Shown: positions 1 through 10,609 of the stretch, piece after piece | Layout of the letters: each line of letters starts with the position of its first letter | How positions within the stretch are numbered: position 1 is the first letter of the stretch | NCBI RefSeq assembly: GCF_000002875.2 | Contig: NC_009415.2 | Location: 444,001-508,000, forward strand | DNA from: Leishmania infantum JPCM5 | Taxonomy: Eukaryota; Euglenozoa; Kinetoplastea; Trypanosomatida; Trypanosomatidae | Reading direction: 5' to 3' | Length of the DNA stretch: 64,000 nt | The notes under the pieces: model-generated | The model's database searches: none | What the model saw: only the letters and a program-made list of their open reading frames with translations | Told to the model about the DNA's origin: nothing | Translations under genes and position numbers: made by a program

Positions 1-2980
1 GAGGGAACGACATAATGCATCGAGGCAGCTCCTGAGTAAGGCGCACGTGAGCAGGTAAGCTCTATTCCTCGGCGAACAATCACGCCAGTATGTTCAATGG
101 CACTGATGGCCGCTTCAGCGTAGAAGGATCCCCACAGTGAAGAACATGAAGATGAGGAAGCGCTGCAGGCTGCGGCCCTTCTCGCCACTCCCTCTACTCG
201 TAGCTTCTGTGGAACCAGAGGTTATTACGCGTACGCTTGTACTCTATCGCGGTGCAAGATCCATCTGTATCGACGCACATGTCCGTAGTGCCTCTAGACG
301 TGTACGCGCCCTCCCTCCTGTCTGTAGAGTTTTAGAAATGGCGCGAGGCGCGGATATGTGAGCAGCAACGCGCTGACCTCTTGGGCAGCTGAGGCGCAGT
401 ACACACCAATAAAGCGAGCCTCGGGCATGTGCACTTGCTCACGGAAGAGGTGGCGGGTAGACGAGCAGGAGAGAGACGAATCGGTAACCGACAGGTGAGG
501 TCGATAAGGGCCGAGGCGCGCAAGGAACACAGAGGTATCGCATCCTAGGCGCGAATAGACGCGCTGAAGACTGCGCATAGGAAAGGGGGCCATCATTGAT
601 GGGGCACGGCGCGGCTTCAAAAGACCTCGGAAAGCAGCCGCAGGTGCGCAGCGCACGCCAGAAATGCGGTGCCGCAATGGCCAAGCGCATGCGATCGCAA
701 AACGCGGCGTTGAATTAGACACTGATAAGGCGCGTAGGTAGGGCCCCCACAACTACGCGTGTATAGCACAAGAAAGATAATAATAGAAAAAGAAGAAACA
801 TCACGATGACTTTGGTGGTAGAAGGCAGCGTTGGAGAAAGCTACAGAGAAAAGATGATGCGGAGCACGACAGAAGTGGGGAGGGCGCACCAAGTCATGGA
901 GACACACTCCAAAGAAAGGAGAGAGGTTAGCCGAGTGGTGCCCCGACCAATATCCCCTTGCCGATCTCTCTCTTGGTACCGAGGATGACGCTACGTTTCT
1001 GTTTCGCCTTACCTTTCCTCGCTACTGCCTTTTGTTGGTTGTTTGTTTGTTTTTCGCTGCTGCTGTTCCCGTGGCGGACGTCCTGCGGGCCGTGAACTGT
1101 GCCGACACGCTCATACGCGCTTCGGAGAGCGCTGAACCGTGGAGGGGAGCGAGAGAGGCAGAGATCACCGCGGAGAAGGGGCAGGCGTAGCGTCACGCAC
1201 TGAGCAGGAGGGAGTCAAATTCAGCAGAGGCCTCGGAAAAAAGGGGTGTCGACAAATCAGAGGAAAGAATAATGGTGACGAACAGGAAAAAGAGAAGTTC
1301 GGCTCACAGCCACCCACACAAGAAAAGGAAAAGGTGGGTGCACCTCGAGAGCTTCACAGAAGGAAAGAGCAAGTAGGCGCGCATTCCGCACTTGGCCGAT
1401 GCCGCATGCGAAGGGGTGGGTCCGTTACAACGCAGACTGCGCACGCGATACGACTTGGCGCCGTCTGCAACATCGATATGTCCACCACAAACGTCGCCAC
1501 GAAGAATGAATTGTATGTGCACTCGTATCTGTGAAGGGGTTGCAACGCACTCACGCGCCAGCGCCACACGAAAAGCGGAGGATGCCAGCCGAGGCACAGA
1601 CGGAGACGAAGAGAAAGAAAGAGGCTGCAGAGGCACGAAAAATAAAATAAAAGGAAAGGAACGAGTGAGAAAGAGAACACGACGAGAGGAGAACGAAGAG
1701 AGAGTGCGTCAGACAACTGCACGCTTGCACGTACACATCTATGCACACACAGAAATATATGTATGTATACCTGGACATATGTATACCGCGCAGTGGTGGG
1801 GAGGAGGGGGAGGGCCGCACGTGAGCCAGTGTGAGAGAGAGGCATCGAAGACTAGCCATAAAAGCTCATGCTTTTTTTTTGTCTCTCTCTCTCACTGACT
1901 GAAGCTCCCGAACACTCACACTCAAACGCCTGTGAGGAGACAGACACGCAGACCGAAGCAGTTGGCGGGACTTCCGAACCATGGAATCAAAAAACCTCCT
2001 TCGTGAAACAGAGGATATCAAAAAGCCGGCTGAGGAGGTGAGAGGAAAGGAGAGAGAGGGCGAACATGGGCAAGACAACCATGAAGAAAAAAAGAAGCTT
2101 CAAAAGACGGTCCGTCCATAAACGACTGGGCTGACCACCACAGGAGGCAGCACACCAGGCAGATTCGGCTGAGGAGAGGAACACGAAGGTCCTTTTGCGT
2201 GCCATGACACGAAAAAGAAAGGAGAAAGTAGGCGTTCGGGAATCTGTATACGCACAAAACAAAAAAAAGAGAGACGTTTTCGTGCATTCCAGTCAGAGGC
2301 TCGTTCCATGCGGTGCACGTGAAAATGCACCACGTAGTGTGCGTGCACCAAGCTCAGCTCAGTTCCTGCCGCGGAGGGCGACGTGGAACGCAATAAAAAG
2401 AGAGAGAAAGAGAAGGGGGAGGGATTGGTAAGCGCCTCCAGCTTGGACGAGCGAATGACGTACCCACGCACGCAGACCTCTCGCTCCTTCACACAGTCGC
2501 GCACACAGGGGCTCAACGTTTACATCAGAGAGAGACAGAGGCACAAGAGGAGTTTATCAAAGAAGGGGGAGTGAGGCAGATAAACAGATAGCCGCAAAAT
2601 AATAATAAAGAAGAGCGATGGCGAAGTGACTGTGGGGGCTCTGGCGGCGTGGGGAGACTCAAGAGACCTCGAACGGAATGACGGTGTAAGAGAGAAAACA
2701 ATAACACAAAAACAAGGGACATCCGACATGAAGAAAACCTCAAGTATAAAGGGAACAGCAGACACACGTGAGCACAAACACGTGCACACCGACATCAGCA
2801 CAGCCGTTACGGGTGAAGGGTGAGGGATAACGAGCGCGGCGAGAGTGAGGTGCCGGCTGCGTATCGGGGGGGCCCGTCACCGCCGTTGGAATCATGCAGT
2901 CCCCATGGAGAGAAACACCCCGTGTAAGTGCGCTTTTTCGATATGTGCACTCACGCTCTCCAGCAGACCCTGCAGCGTCT
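1..2980. other. Intergenic spacer, no gene supported
   Basis: About 3 kb with no convincing coding region on either strand. The open frames here are short, arginine/serine/leucine-rich translations of purine- or pyrimidine-rich DNA and show no family motif. The right part should be the 3' UTR of the leucine-rich-repeat gene that stops at 2981, followed by the intergenic region leading to a downstream gene off the left edge. Purine-rich tracts on the plus strand (for example 1570-1720 and 2390-2600) read as pyrimidine tracts on the transcribed strand, as expected of trans-splicing signals. I saw no SIDER signature and no RNA gene. Confidence 0.6.
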
Positions 2981-4870
2981 TCACCACATCGCTTCTTGCG
3001 GGCGCGCCTCTGTCGCAAGCACCTGTTCCAGTGGCTGACGCAGCAGCGCCTCCGCCTCCTGGCGCAGAACGCGATGCTGCAGGAGTCGGAGGCTTGACCG
3101 CTGCGTCACTGCCGTGTCAATGTGCATGTCGCCAACGCCGCCGACGGGCCCAGAGAGCATGAGCAAGCGCTGTCGGAGGGGCTCACTCCGGCGGCGGCGC
3201 ACACAATGACCGCCGGTGCTTTCGTTGCGCGTGTCGAGCTCGCGGTTGCAAACACAGATGATGCAGTTCTGATTCGCCGCGCTCAGGTCGATCTCGCGCA
3301 GGGATCTCACCCTCGCCAAAGAGGCAGCCGTGCGGAGGCGGACGCAGTTTCTGAGGTTCACGTACTGCAGCGATACGCTCTCAGATAGCCCCTCGAGGTC
3401 GTCTACGCCGCTGAAGGACGCGTCCACGGAGGTCAGTTTCAGCAACTCGCCTAGCGGACTCAAGCTGTGCAGCTGCTGGCACTCGCGAACGGTAAGGTGA
3501 CGCAGCTCGGGGGCGCACTGCGGCAGCCCAGAGAGCGAGACCAAGCTGCTCTCACCCACGTCCAGCTCCTCGAGTTGAGAGAAGGAGGAGGCGGGCGACG
3601 GCATGGTGATGCTCAGAACGGGATAGAGTACGGTGCCAGCTGGAGGCGTGGAAGCGTCACCTGTCAACGTTAGCTTATTAGCAGCGGAAAGACTCACGTG
3701 CTCGTCAACGATGGCAGGTGCCGCCACTCTGTCCAGAAAAGCCCTTGAGATCTCAGTAGCAGCGACACCGCCAGGGGGTTTGAGCAGCGCGGCAGACGTG
3801 TCCATCGCGTGGAACAGCTCATGGATGGAGTGGCATCCGCGCAGACACAGCCGGCGCAGCTGTAAACATTGTTTCAGGCTTTCCAAATCTCGCACACCGG
3901 AATAGCTGCAGTCGAGGTCGCGTAGGTTGGGAAGCGTTGCCAAGTCCCCCACGTGCAGGACCGCGCCGCACCAGCGCATCGACACGGAGGTCAGGCGCCT
4001 GCATGCCGAGTAGTTCCCACGCGCGTCCAAAACGCGGCAGTCAGACAGACGCAGCTCATTCAGCTCCCGCAGCTGCGACAGCGCTGCCAGAGAGTGCAGA
4101 GAGGCGCAGCGACAGAGGCTGATGCGTTTGAGGCCCGACAGCGGCACTAGCGGCTCGAGACTCGTGAGAGCCCTCACGTTGTGCAGCCGCAGAACAGAAA
4201 CACTCGTCAGTGAGGGCAGCGGAAGGGCCAGAAACTGTGTAAAGGACTCGAGCTTCTCGAGGTGCGTAAGCTGCCCAATGAGCTCTATGGCTGTTTTCGA
4301 CACTTCCTTTCGATTTGGTGTTACGATGAGCGAGCGCAGGCATGAGATGCCGACGTCGGTGCGCTGAAACGGCGGCTGGGTGAGGATACGCAGGATGCTC
4401 TCAAAGCCCGCCGGCGGCGCTTTCGTTGCCGTCGCGGTCGCGGAGGGAGTAGACGGCAAAGGTGGGTGGTAAGACGCCTCCCGCTTCACGTTCACCTCCA
4501 TGGTCATGGGCTTGCCATCCTCGGTGAACGGCCGCGTCAGCCACCACCCCAGCTGCCGCAGATCGGCCTCCAGCTCTTCCTCCGCACCTGACAGGCTGTG
4601 GTACTCATAGTTCGTCGTCCAGTCCCAACACACATAGAGGTCGCTGCGGTGGTGGGCGGATCCCTCTGCTACACGAGTGCCGGCTACTGCTTCGCGAGCG
4701 TAGCGCAGGTAAGGATGTGCGGCGGCGCAGCAGATGGATGGTATATGCGGTGTGTACTGCAGCATATCGGTGACCGCTGCTCTGGACAGCTGCTCTATCG
4801 AGCGCCTCGAGCCTCCCACACCCACTGCAGACGTGGCGGCCGCACTCATGCCTGCACTCCCCTTTGCCAT
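2981..4870 (-). CDS. Leucine-rich-repeat protein (629 aa), function unknown
   Basis: The protein has an N-terminal region of about 150 residues followed by leucine-rich repeats to near the C-terminus. Repeat units such as LRLHNVRALTSLEPL, ISLCRCASLHSLAAL, LRLSDCRVLD, LCLRGCHSIHELF and LTVRECQQLHSL show the LxxLxLxxC pattern of cysteine-type LRRs. A less regular, alanine/proline-rich insert of about 80 residues (nt 3580-3830) splits the array. I saw no catalytic domain, signal peptide or membrane segment; LRRs generally mediate protein binding. The open frame extends upstream to an ATG at 5143, but that extension translates a long pyrimidine tract (4922-5000) that looks like a splice-acceptor signal, so the ATG at 4870 (MAKGSAG) is preferred; an ATG at 4849 is also possible. 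It is the next gene downstream of the b5-like array. The LRR call is firm; the role is not known. Confidence 0.85.
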   Translation of the reverse strand: MAKGSAGMSAAATSAVGVGGSRRSIEQLSRAAVTDMLQYTPHIPSICCAAAHPYLRYAREAVAGTRVAEGSAHHRSDLYVCWDWTTNYEYHSLSGAEEELEADLRQLGWWLTRPFTEDGKPMTMEVNVKREASYHPPLPSTPSATATATKAPPAGFESILRILTQPPFQRTDVGISCLRSLIVTPNRKEVSKTAIELIGQLTHLEKLESFTQFLALPLPSLTSVSVLRLHNVRALTSLEPLVPLSGLKRISLCRCASLHSLAALSQLRELNELRLSDCRVLDARGNYSACRRLTSVSMRWCGAVLHVGDLATLPNLRDLDCSYSGVRDLESLKQCLQLRRLCLRGCHSIHELFHAMDTSAALLKPPGGVAATEISRAFLDRVAAPAIVDEHVSLSAANKLTLTGDASTPPAGTVLYPVLSITMPSPASSFSQLEELDVGESSLVSLSGLPQCAPELRHLTVRECQQLHSLSPLGELLKLTSVDASFSGVDDLEGLSESVSLQYVNLRNCVRLRTAASLARVRSLREIDLSAANQNCIICVCNRELDTRNESTGGHCVRRRRSEPLRQRLLMLSGPVGGVGDMHIDTAVTQRSSLRLLQHRVLRQEAEALLRQPLEQVLATEARPQEAMW

Positions 4871-5995
4871 TGGGGGTTGGGTGCACGTGTGAAGCACGCC
4901 AGTCGTCGCCTTCTCTTTTTCGGCGTCCCAGCGACGGTAGTGGGGAGGGAGGAGGGGGGAAGTGGAAGGAGGAGCGGCGGCAACGAAAAGGAGAAAAGAT
5001 AAAGCCGAGGCAGCTTCACGAGTTTTGGCTCCGCGTAGATGTCTCACGCGTCGTGATGAATGCTCATGGATGGAGGTGCCCACTGAAAAGGAGATACGGC
5101 GGCGGAGGCAAGAAGACATGATAAGCAGCAACAAGACGCACATGGTAAGCCATAGGTGCTCAAGAGGTGCGTGTGCAAGTGATGCGATGGTCGGATTTTG
5201 CCCCTGCTAATACTGTTGTTGTGCTTTTCGTTTCGGTTCGCTCATTGAGTCGCGAGTGCAGCAGAGACAACCGGGAGGGGGAGGGCGTGAGATCTTGGCC
5301 CCTCTCAACGTAGCAAAATGTGCTGGTCGCTCACGCCGCTCGTTGTATTCTGTTTCTGTCTTGCTCCATCACGAAATAGCACACGCTTCAAAGAAGAAGT
5401 GATCACTGCCCACCATCGGATGTGCACACACGCACGGTGGAGCCCTCCCTTCCCCCACCCCACCCGACGCGTACAGAGATCGCACATTGCAGGCGTCCAT
5501 GAAGAGCTGCCTGTCGCTCGCAAGCAGAGGCACACAGGAGAAAACGAAAACGCCAGTGGAGAAGGCAAAACGAGCCGAAACGATACGTAACCCAAGAAGA
5601 GGAGAGGGGGGAGAGCGAACAAAAAAATAAGGGGTGCTGGTTAGTTGATGGGGCAGTTGGATAGAGCAAAGTGGGCTTGGGTGCATGTCGTCTTTTCTTC
5701 CACTCGTCAGCCGCTGGAAATCGGGGGGAGGGAAGCACTTCTCGGACGTATTCGCCGTCGTCAGTTGCTGGATGGATGGATGGGTTGTGTTGCGCTCTAT
5801 CCATCGACCCTGGCCGTTGTGTGGGACGCCTTGCGAATGGGGTGCACAGAAAAGGAGATGGGGGAAGTGCGGAACCAAAACACGTTCTTGGCGCTTGAAG
5901 TAGAGCGCTCCAAGCAACCAAGGCGAGGGTGGTTTCCTGTCGAGCACGAGCAGAGCGAAGCGTCTGAGAACGGGCGCTCTCTTTTTTCTTTTCAT
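4871..5995. other. Intergenic spacer
   Basis: Lies between the LRR gene and the first b5-like gene (3' UTR of the latter plus the LRR 5' region). It holds the pyrimidine tract and candidate acceptor for the LRR gene, and purine-rich plus-strand stretches. No gene or repeat element recognised. Confidence 0.5.
4915..4916 (-). promoter_or_regulatory. Possible spliced-leader acceptor AG for the LRR gene
   Basis: Read on the minus strand, a long pyrimidine tract (5000 down to about 4922) is followed by this first AG. That would give a 5' UTR of about 44 nt before the ATG at 4870. Inferred from the general trypanosomatid pattern, not mapped. Confidence 0.35.
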
Positions 5996-6361
5996 TTACC
6001 GACGACAGAGCACTGCTGCTGTGGCGCTTGCGCCGGCGATCCCGAACACTAACGCGTTCCAGATCATCTGTGCATAGCGGCCATCACCGCCATGTCCATT
6101 CAGTGGTGCCTCCGTGGCAGCAGCAGAAGATGGCATGATCCGTCGCGGACCTGCCGGAGCACCCTCCATCCACTGCTCTAGGAGCTGCACTGCCGTGTCG
6201 GAGTGCCTCGCGTCCACGAACGCCTGCGTGATGTCTTGGTTCACGTACTGCAGAATAAGTTGCTGCCCGCCCGGGTGCACGCGCAGGATGAACTCCACCG
6301 GCACGAGATAGTGGCTGTTCTTGTACGAGACGCGCACGCACGGCTCATCCGTGGGTGGCAT
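5996..6361 (-). CDS. Tail-anchored cytochrome b5-like protein, array member 1 (121 aa)
   Basis: This is a minimal cytochrome b5-like heme-binding domain followed by a short linker and one C-terminal membrane segment. The HPGG motif (His29) and the second axial histidine in ARHS (His53) are 24 residues apart, the classic b5 spacing, so heme binding is likely. Only 28 residues precede the first histidine, so the usual N-terminal strand and first helix are absent; the entry motif is YKNSHYLVPVEF. The linker is alanine/proline-rich. The tail (ALVFGIAGASATAAVLCRR) is hydrophobic and ends in basic residues, as in tail-anchored proteins. The redox partner and membrane are not shown by sequence; b5 proteins usually carry electrons to desaturases, sterol enzymes or P450s. 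It is the last-transcribed of five tandem paralogues on this strand. Confidence 0.88.
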   Translation of the reverse strand: MPPTDEPCVRVSYKNSHYLVPVEFILRVHPGGQQLILQYVNQDITQAFVDARHSDTAVQLLEQWMEGAPAGPRRIMPSSAAATEAPLNGHGGDGRYAQMIWNALVFGIAGASATAAVLCRR

Positions 6362-8930
6362 AGCGACAGCTCGCCGTTAAAGCTGCTGCACAGAAAAGGG
6401 AGACGAGCTTGAGGCAGGGACGGCCGGTGGCACGACTAAATGGGTGCCGTCTTGGCGGCGCAGGAATGCAGTGGGCCTACGTGGCAACGAGTGCACGTGT
6501 CGAGGTTTGCTTCGAACGGTGTAAGAGTACAAAGACGCTTCTTCCTTCGGCTGTCGTCGAAGTGGCCAGCAGCGAGAAGCGAGTATGGAAAGGAGCGATC
6601 AGAGGTTGAAGAAGGGAGCGAGAGAAACAGGCAACCATAAGGAGCTCGCTCAGCACGCGCACGGAGGCGGAAGAGAGAAGAGGAGAGGTGGAGAGCTATG
6701 CAGGCATCATAACGGTATCAACGCAGGTGGGAGGAAGAGAGATGCTTCAAGCATAGGGCGTGGATTCAGTCAAGCCGCACTAAAGCTGCAAGAAACTTTC
6801 CATGAGCGCTCTGCCTCGCTCTTCCCTCGTTCGTTCAGAATCGAAGGCGAGGAAAAGGTGCTCTTCCGTGTCCTTGCTTTCTTCATCGTAGTAGCTTCCT
6901 GCTTTAGCAGGGAGAGGGAGGGCGGCGGAGCGCTTGAGAGGGAGAGCAAGTCGGCGAGAGGAAAGGAATCAATACATGCGTACGCGTATATAACTAAGTA
7001 GCTCTCTTTGCTCTGTTATAGCGCGGGCGTGGGCGACTGTCGGCTCGTACGCGAAAAGATGGCTGTCGTGTGCATGAGAGCGAAGGTGATACGTATCAGG
7101 GTGTGGCTGGCGGTGGGGGCAGTGTTGAAAGCGCCAAAGACGGAGAGAGTGGAAGAGAGGCAAAAGGGAAGGGACGGAGGAGGTGGGGCAAGAGAAAAGC
7201 ACAGAGGCGAGGTGGGAGGGGCCGTTGTGGCCTAATCCGCTCGACTAGAGAAGTCCGACACATCGTCACCCACATAAAGCGAGTAGAACGATGATGAGTG
7301 GTGCTGCTCACGTTGCGGGACGAGTTCATGCACCTGGCCAAGACCCCTTCCACAGCATCGGCTTTATCGCTCCCGCCGGCCGCTGCCTTCGTTACAGCTG
7401 CGGTGGGCATGTTCCTTTTCGTCCGTCGCACTATTAGGCAGGTTATCTTTTTCGAAATAGTCCCGGGGCGCTGACGCAGAGACACTGAGGGGGACAAGCG
7501 ATAAAGGCTTGGTGGAGCGGAGCAGAGCAAGGGCGCTGTGGACGGCCAGTGCATTCACGCCTTCTATTTCTTTCCTTACACGGCAGGGCCACCCACGCCT
7601 CCCTCCCTCGTGCTGCCCTGTCGTGTCTTTCGCTCGCTGCATTTTTTTTGTGCTGTAGATGACTACACAAACCTTCGATGAGGCATGAATGCGTACGAGC
7701 GGGGCGCAGCTCTGTGCCATCGGAAAGAAAACCCGAACAAAAAAGATAAAAACTCACGCACACAGAGAGGGGGGAAACAAGAGCACGCGTCGTACAAATA
7801 TAAAGGAAGAGTTCAACGCTGTCACATGACTGCGCGCATCGTCGCCTGCCCTGCCCCGCTTTTGTACCGCATCACCACGCCACTCCCCCTCCATCCGGAC
7901 GTGCAAGAACTCCAATCGAGTGCCTTGCGAAGCAGGAGCGGAGCAAGGGCATCGACACATCAATGGACGTGACGCAGGAACAAAAAAGACGAGCGCATCA
8001 TCGCAAAACCTGAAAAGGAAGACATGCGAATAGGAAAAGAAAGAAAAGAGGCGCACGCTCGCTGATGACCGCATTTCTCTGTTCCTGCTCCGCACGTGAT
8101 GAAGTACCGCCCAGCCCCCCTCCTTTCTCCGTCTCCCGCCAAATGCAGCGAGAACAAGGAACGAGGCGTCAGCGGACGGGCATCTCGTTCTGTGTCGCTG
8201 CGATCTCCACTGAAAGACCGTCACGCTTCCTTCTCCGCTCGCGGGCGCAGAAAGGACAAGCGGAGAAAGCGCATGTGCCGACGTACAGGGCCACGCCTGC
8301 GCACTTGTGCGAGCGCGTGGCACACCCCATCACAGCGGTGGTGGTAAGGGGGGTCACATGGGAGAGGAAGGAGAAGAGAATCGAAAAGACGGGGAGACAA
8401 AAAAAAGGGCAGGACAAAGAGGGCGGGTCGGCGCCGTGTTGTCTCTGGCGAGGGATCAGAGGAGACGCAGGCGGGGATCAAGAGAAACCTCAACAGGGAA
8501 GGCGGTGAGACGGGCAAGAGAGAGACGGAGAGAACCGACAACCTGTTATATATATATATAAGAGAGGCTTCCCCGTCAACTGTGCCGGCATCACGTCTCA
8601 CGTAGTGTGTGCGTGCCTGCGCGTTGCGTTCGATCTAACTGAAGAGAGAACGCGGACACGGAATCGAGGAGGCAGAAAAAAACGGCAACACGGCGCATAA
8701 CGAAGAAGTGGAGGCAACAAAACATAGTAGTAGAAATATTAGGTTACACATCATACACGCACAGAGACACACACACACAAGGTGGGAAGGGGGCTCTGCC
8801 TTGGTCACGCTCCTTGCGCCGATGCGGAGAAGACATAGCAGTGGGCGTTTCGCAAAAAAAAAACTCTTTGGGGGCTTCTGATGCGCTCGTGTGCATCGAT
8901 CAAAATGAGTGCACACCAAGCTGCCCCTTC
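6362..8930. other. Intergenic spacer between b5-like genes 1 and 2
   Basis: A 2.6 kb spacer, about twice the length of the shorter spacers in the array. A (TA)7 tract lies at 8547-8560. The minus-strand open frames are low complexity and show no histidine pair or HPGG motif, so I see no decayed b5 copy. A short plus-strand frame with a hydrophobic stretch (7328-7474) is discussed under findings. Confidence 0.5.
8547..8560. repeat. (TA)7 microsatellite
   Basis: Uninterrupted TA dinucleotides in the spacer between b5-like genes 1 and 2. Confidence 0.9.
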
Positions 8931-9269
8931 CTACGAGCTCTTGCGAAGTACCACGGCGGCCACAACAGCGGCCACGCTGAAAGCGATCGCTGTGCTGCGC
9001 CAACGCCACTCATCCTCCTCGGCGTGGCGCGCCTCAGCGCGCTTCAGCAGATCGGCTTTCTCTGTCGCGGAAACGTCGGCGCACCACTCCTCCAGCATCT
9101 CCATGGCGTCGTTCGAGTGACCGGCTTCCTCAAAAGCCTCCGTGATGTCCTTGTCTGCCAGCGCCATGAGGACGGCCTTGCCGCCCGGGTGTTCCTTCGT
9201 CACGAAACTCTCGGGGACCATGTAGTTCTTCCCCTTGAAGATGAAGTGCAGTGAGCTGATGGCGGACAT
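8931..9269 (-). CDS. Tail-anchored cytochrome b5-like protein, array member 2 (112 aa)
   Basis: The shortest member of the array. HPGG (His27) and the second heme-ligand histidine in EAGHS (His51) are 24 residues apart. The segment between them (DKDITEAFEEAGHSNDA) closely follows the b5 consensus around the second ligand. The domain begins with the array's shared entry pattern (FKGKNYMVPESFV) and has only 26 residues before the first histidine. After a charged helix it ends in a membrane span (STAIAFSVAAVVAAVVL) and the basic tail RKSS, suggesting a tail anchor. The frame is open further upstream, but through a poly(C)/(CA) tract translated as proline and threonine/histidine; the ATG at 9269 follows a good candidate splice acceptor and aligns with the paralogues' starts. 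Confidence 0.9.
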   Translation of the reverse strand: MSAISSLHFIFKGKNYMVPESFVTKEHPGGKAVLMALADKDITEAFEEAGHSNDAMEMLEEWCADVSATEKADLLKRAEARHAEEDEWRWRSTAIAFSVAAVVAAVVLRKSS

Positions 9270-9307
9270 GCTGATCTGTTCGTGAGGTGGAGCGGTTGGA
9301 AAAGCAA

Positions 9308-9309
9308 CT
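9308..9309 (-). promoter_or_regulatory. Possible spliced-leader acceptor AG for b5-like gene 2
   Basis: On the minus strand a pyrimidine-rich stretch (about 9355 down to 9311) ends in CCCCTAG, giving a 5' UTR of about 38 nt. Inferred, not mapped. Confidence 0.35.
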
Positions 9310-9402
9310 AGGGGTGACGAAGTGCGCGGCAAGAGAAAAAATGGAAAGTAGCAAGTTTGAGCGTTCGGAGGTGGTGTTGTGCGGATGCTGCAGCTGGTGT
9401 AT

Positions 9403-9437
9403 GGTGTGTGTGTGTGTGTGTATGGGGGGGGGGGGGG
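9403..9437. repeat. (GT)n followed by G14 tract
   Basis: A GT dinucleotide run ending near 9422 is followed by 14 consecutive G (9424-9437). On the transcribed strand this reads poly(C) then (CA)n, upstream of b5-like gene 2. Confidence 0.9.
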
Positions 9438-10120
9438 CAACGGAGAAGCAAGCGTCAGAGGTAAGATAAAGTAGAAGAAACACGAAGCGTCTGCTCGTTG
9501 GACACGGGGAAGGGGTAGCAGAGTCAGAGGAGCCGCGGAGGTCGGATCTCGCTGTCGGTGGAGGCGTTCACTGCCGCTTCGCTTTCAGCTCCCGTGTAAG
9601 CACGCAACAGAAGACAGCAGCGCCTGGGAAGAGGACGGAAGAGGGATAGGGAGAGGGGCACGCACGCGAAGCAAGCTAGCGTGAGAGCAGAGTCACCGGG
9701 CCGGGTGAATTCAAACTACCTCGGCTTCGTGGAGGGCCTACAGGAAAGCCAACAACGGCAAAGAAATATACATACCGATGCAAGTGTGGTAACCTCTTTT
9801 TTTACGTCCGCTTCCTGCAAGGCAGCGCCGTGAGCACAAGGTGGGGGAGGGTGGTGGCAAGACAGCAATACGACGAGCCGTGCGGGTGCCGGAAGCACAC
9901 TTATGCGACATGTGTTGACAAGCAAACGCTTAGGGGCTGTGCCGGGGAACGAGAGAAACGCGACGAAGCGGGCGCAAAATCTCGCCCCGGAGTGGACGCC
10001 AAACGGCAATGGGAAAGAGGACCACAGTAGCTGCCATCCCGGATACAGAGGCCCGGGAATGCGATGCGCTCATGTGAATATCGTCCATCAGGGATAGTGT
10101 GCCGCCGAACTCGAGTAGCA

Positions 10121-10609
10121 TCACCTCCTCTTGGGGACTCGAACGTACACAAGCGTAGCAGATGCCATCAAAACAGCCACTGCGGCAGCAGTGGCCGCGA
10201 CAGGCACGAACAGCTTCGACTTCGAGGGCTCGCTAGCGGTTGTTGGTGCGGTAGCCGCTGGTGCCGTCGAGACTGTTGGTGTTGCTATACGCACTGCGGG
10301 GGTAGCTGCAGCCGCTGGTGGTGACGCCTCCGTGGCTGGCCCCGCCGTCTTTGCCCCCTCCTGCGCCGGGGAAGCCACCGCGGTCGGGTCAGGCTGGATG
10401 CCAAGGTCATACTCCTCATCCAACCACTCCTCGAGCATGTCCACGGCATTCAGCGAGTGATCAGCGTCCTCAAATGCGTCCGTCATGTCCTTGTCGACGT
10501 AGGGCATGATTTCATCGCTTCCACCAGGGTGTTCATTGTCGATGTAGTCCTTCGGAATCAAGTAGCTCTTGCCCTTGAAGAAGAAGCGGTAGCGAATATT
10601 CTCTGGCAT
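10121..10609 (-). CDS. Tail-anchored cytochrome b5-like protein with long Ala/Pro linker, array member 3 (162 aa)
   Basis: The b5-like core has HPGG (His27) and the second axial histidine in DADHS (His51), spaced 24 residues apart, with the entry motif FKGKSYLIPKDY and the shared post-histidine pattern DMLEEWL. It differs from its paralogues by a linker of roughly 60 residues (about 70-130) rich in alanine, proline and threonine, which places the heme domain further from the membrane. The C-terminus is a membrane segment (VAATAAAVAVLMASATLVYV) followed by RVPKRR. The start at 10609 (MPENIRY) is an ATG and matches the length of the paralogues' N-termini. Heme binding is likely; the partner enzyme and the organelle are not known. 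Confidence 0.9.
   Translation of the reverse strand: MPENIRYRFFFKGKSYLIPKDYIDNEHPGGSDEIMPYVDKDMTDAFEDADHSLNAVDMLEEWLDEEYDLGIQPDPTAVASPAQEGAKTAGPATEASPPAAAATPAVRIATPTVSTAPAATAPTTASEPSKSKLFVPVAATAAAVAVLMASATLVYVRVPKRR

Larger units (their letters stand above)
9270..10120. other. Intergenic spacer between b5-like genes 2 and 3
   Basis: Contains the candidate acceptor and the G14/(GT)n tract of gene 2 and the 3' region of gene 3. No further gene seen. Confidence 0.5.

Noticed and set aside
294..752. 152-codon minus-strand open frame at the left edge
   Set aside because: No family motif, composition of random GC-rich sequence and no good acceptor context; a real short gene cannot be excluded but is unsupported.
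4871..5143. Upstream ATG extension of the LRR gene
   Set aside because: The extra 91 residues translate a pyrimidine tract that looks like the splice-acceptor region.
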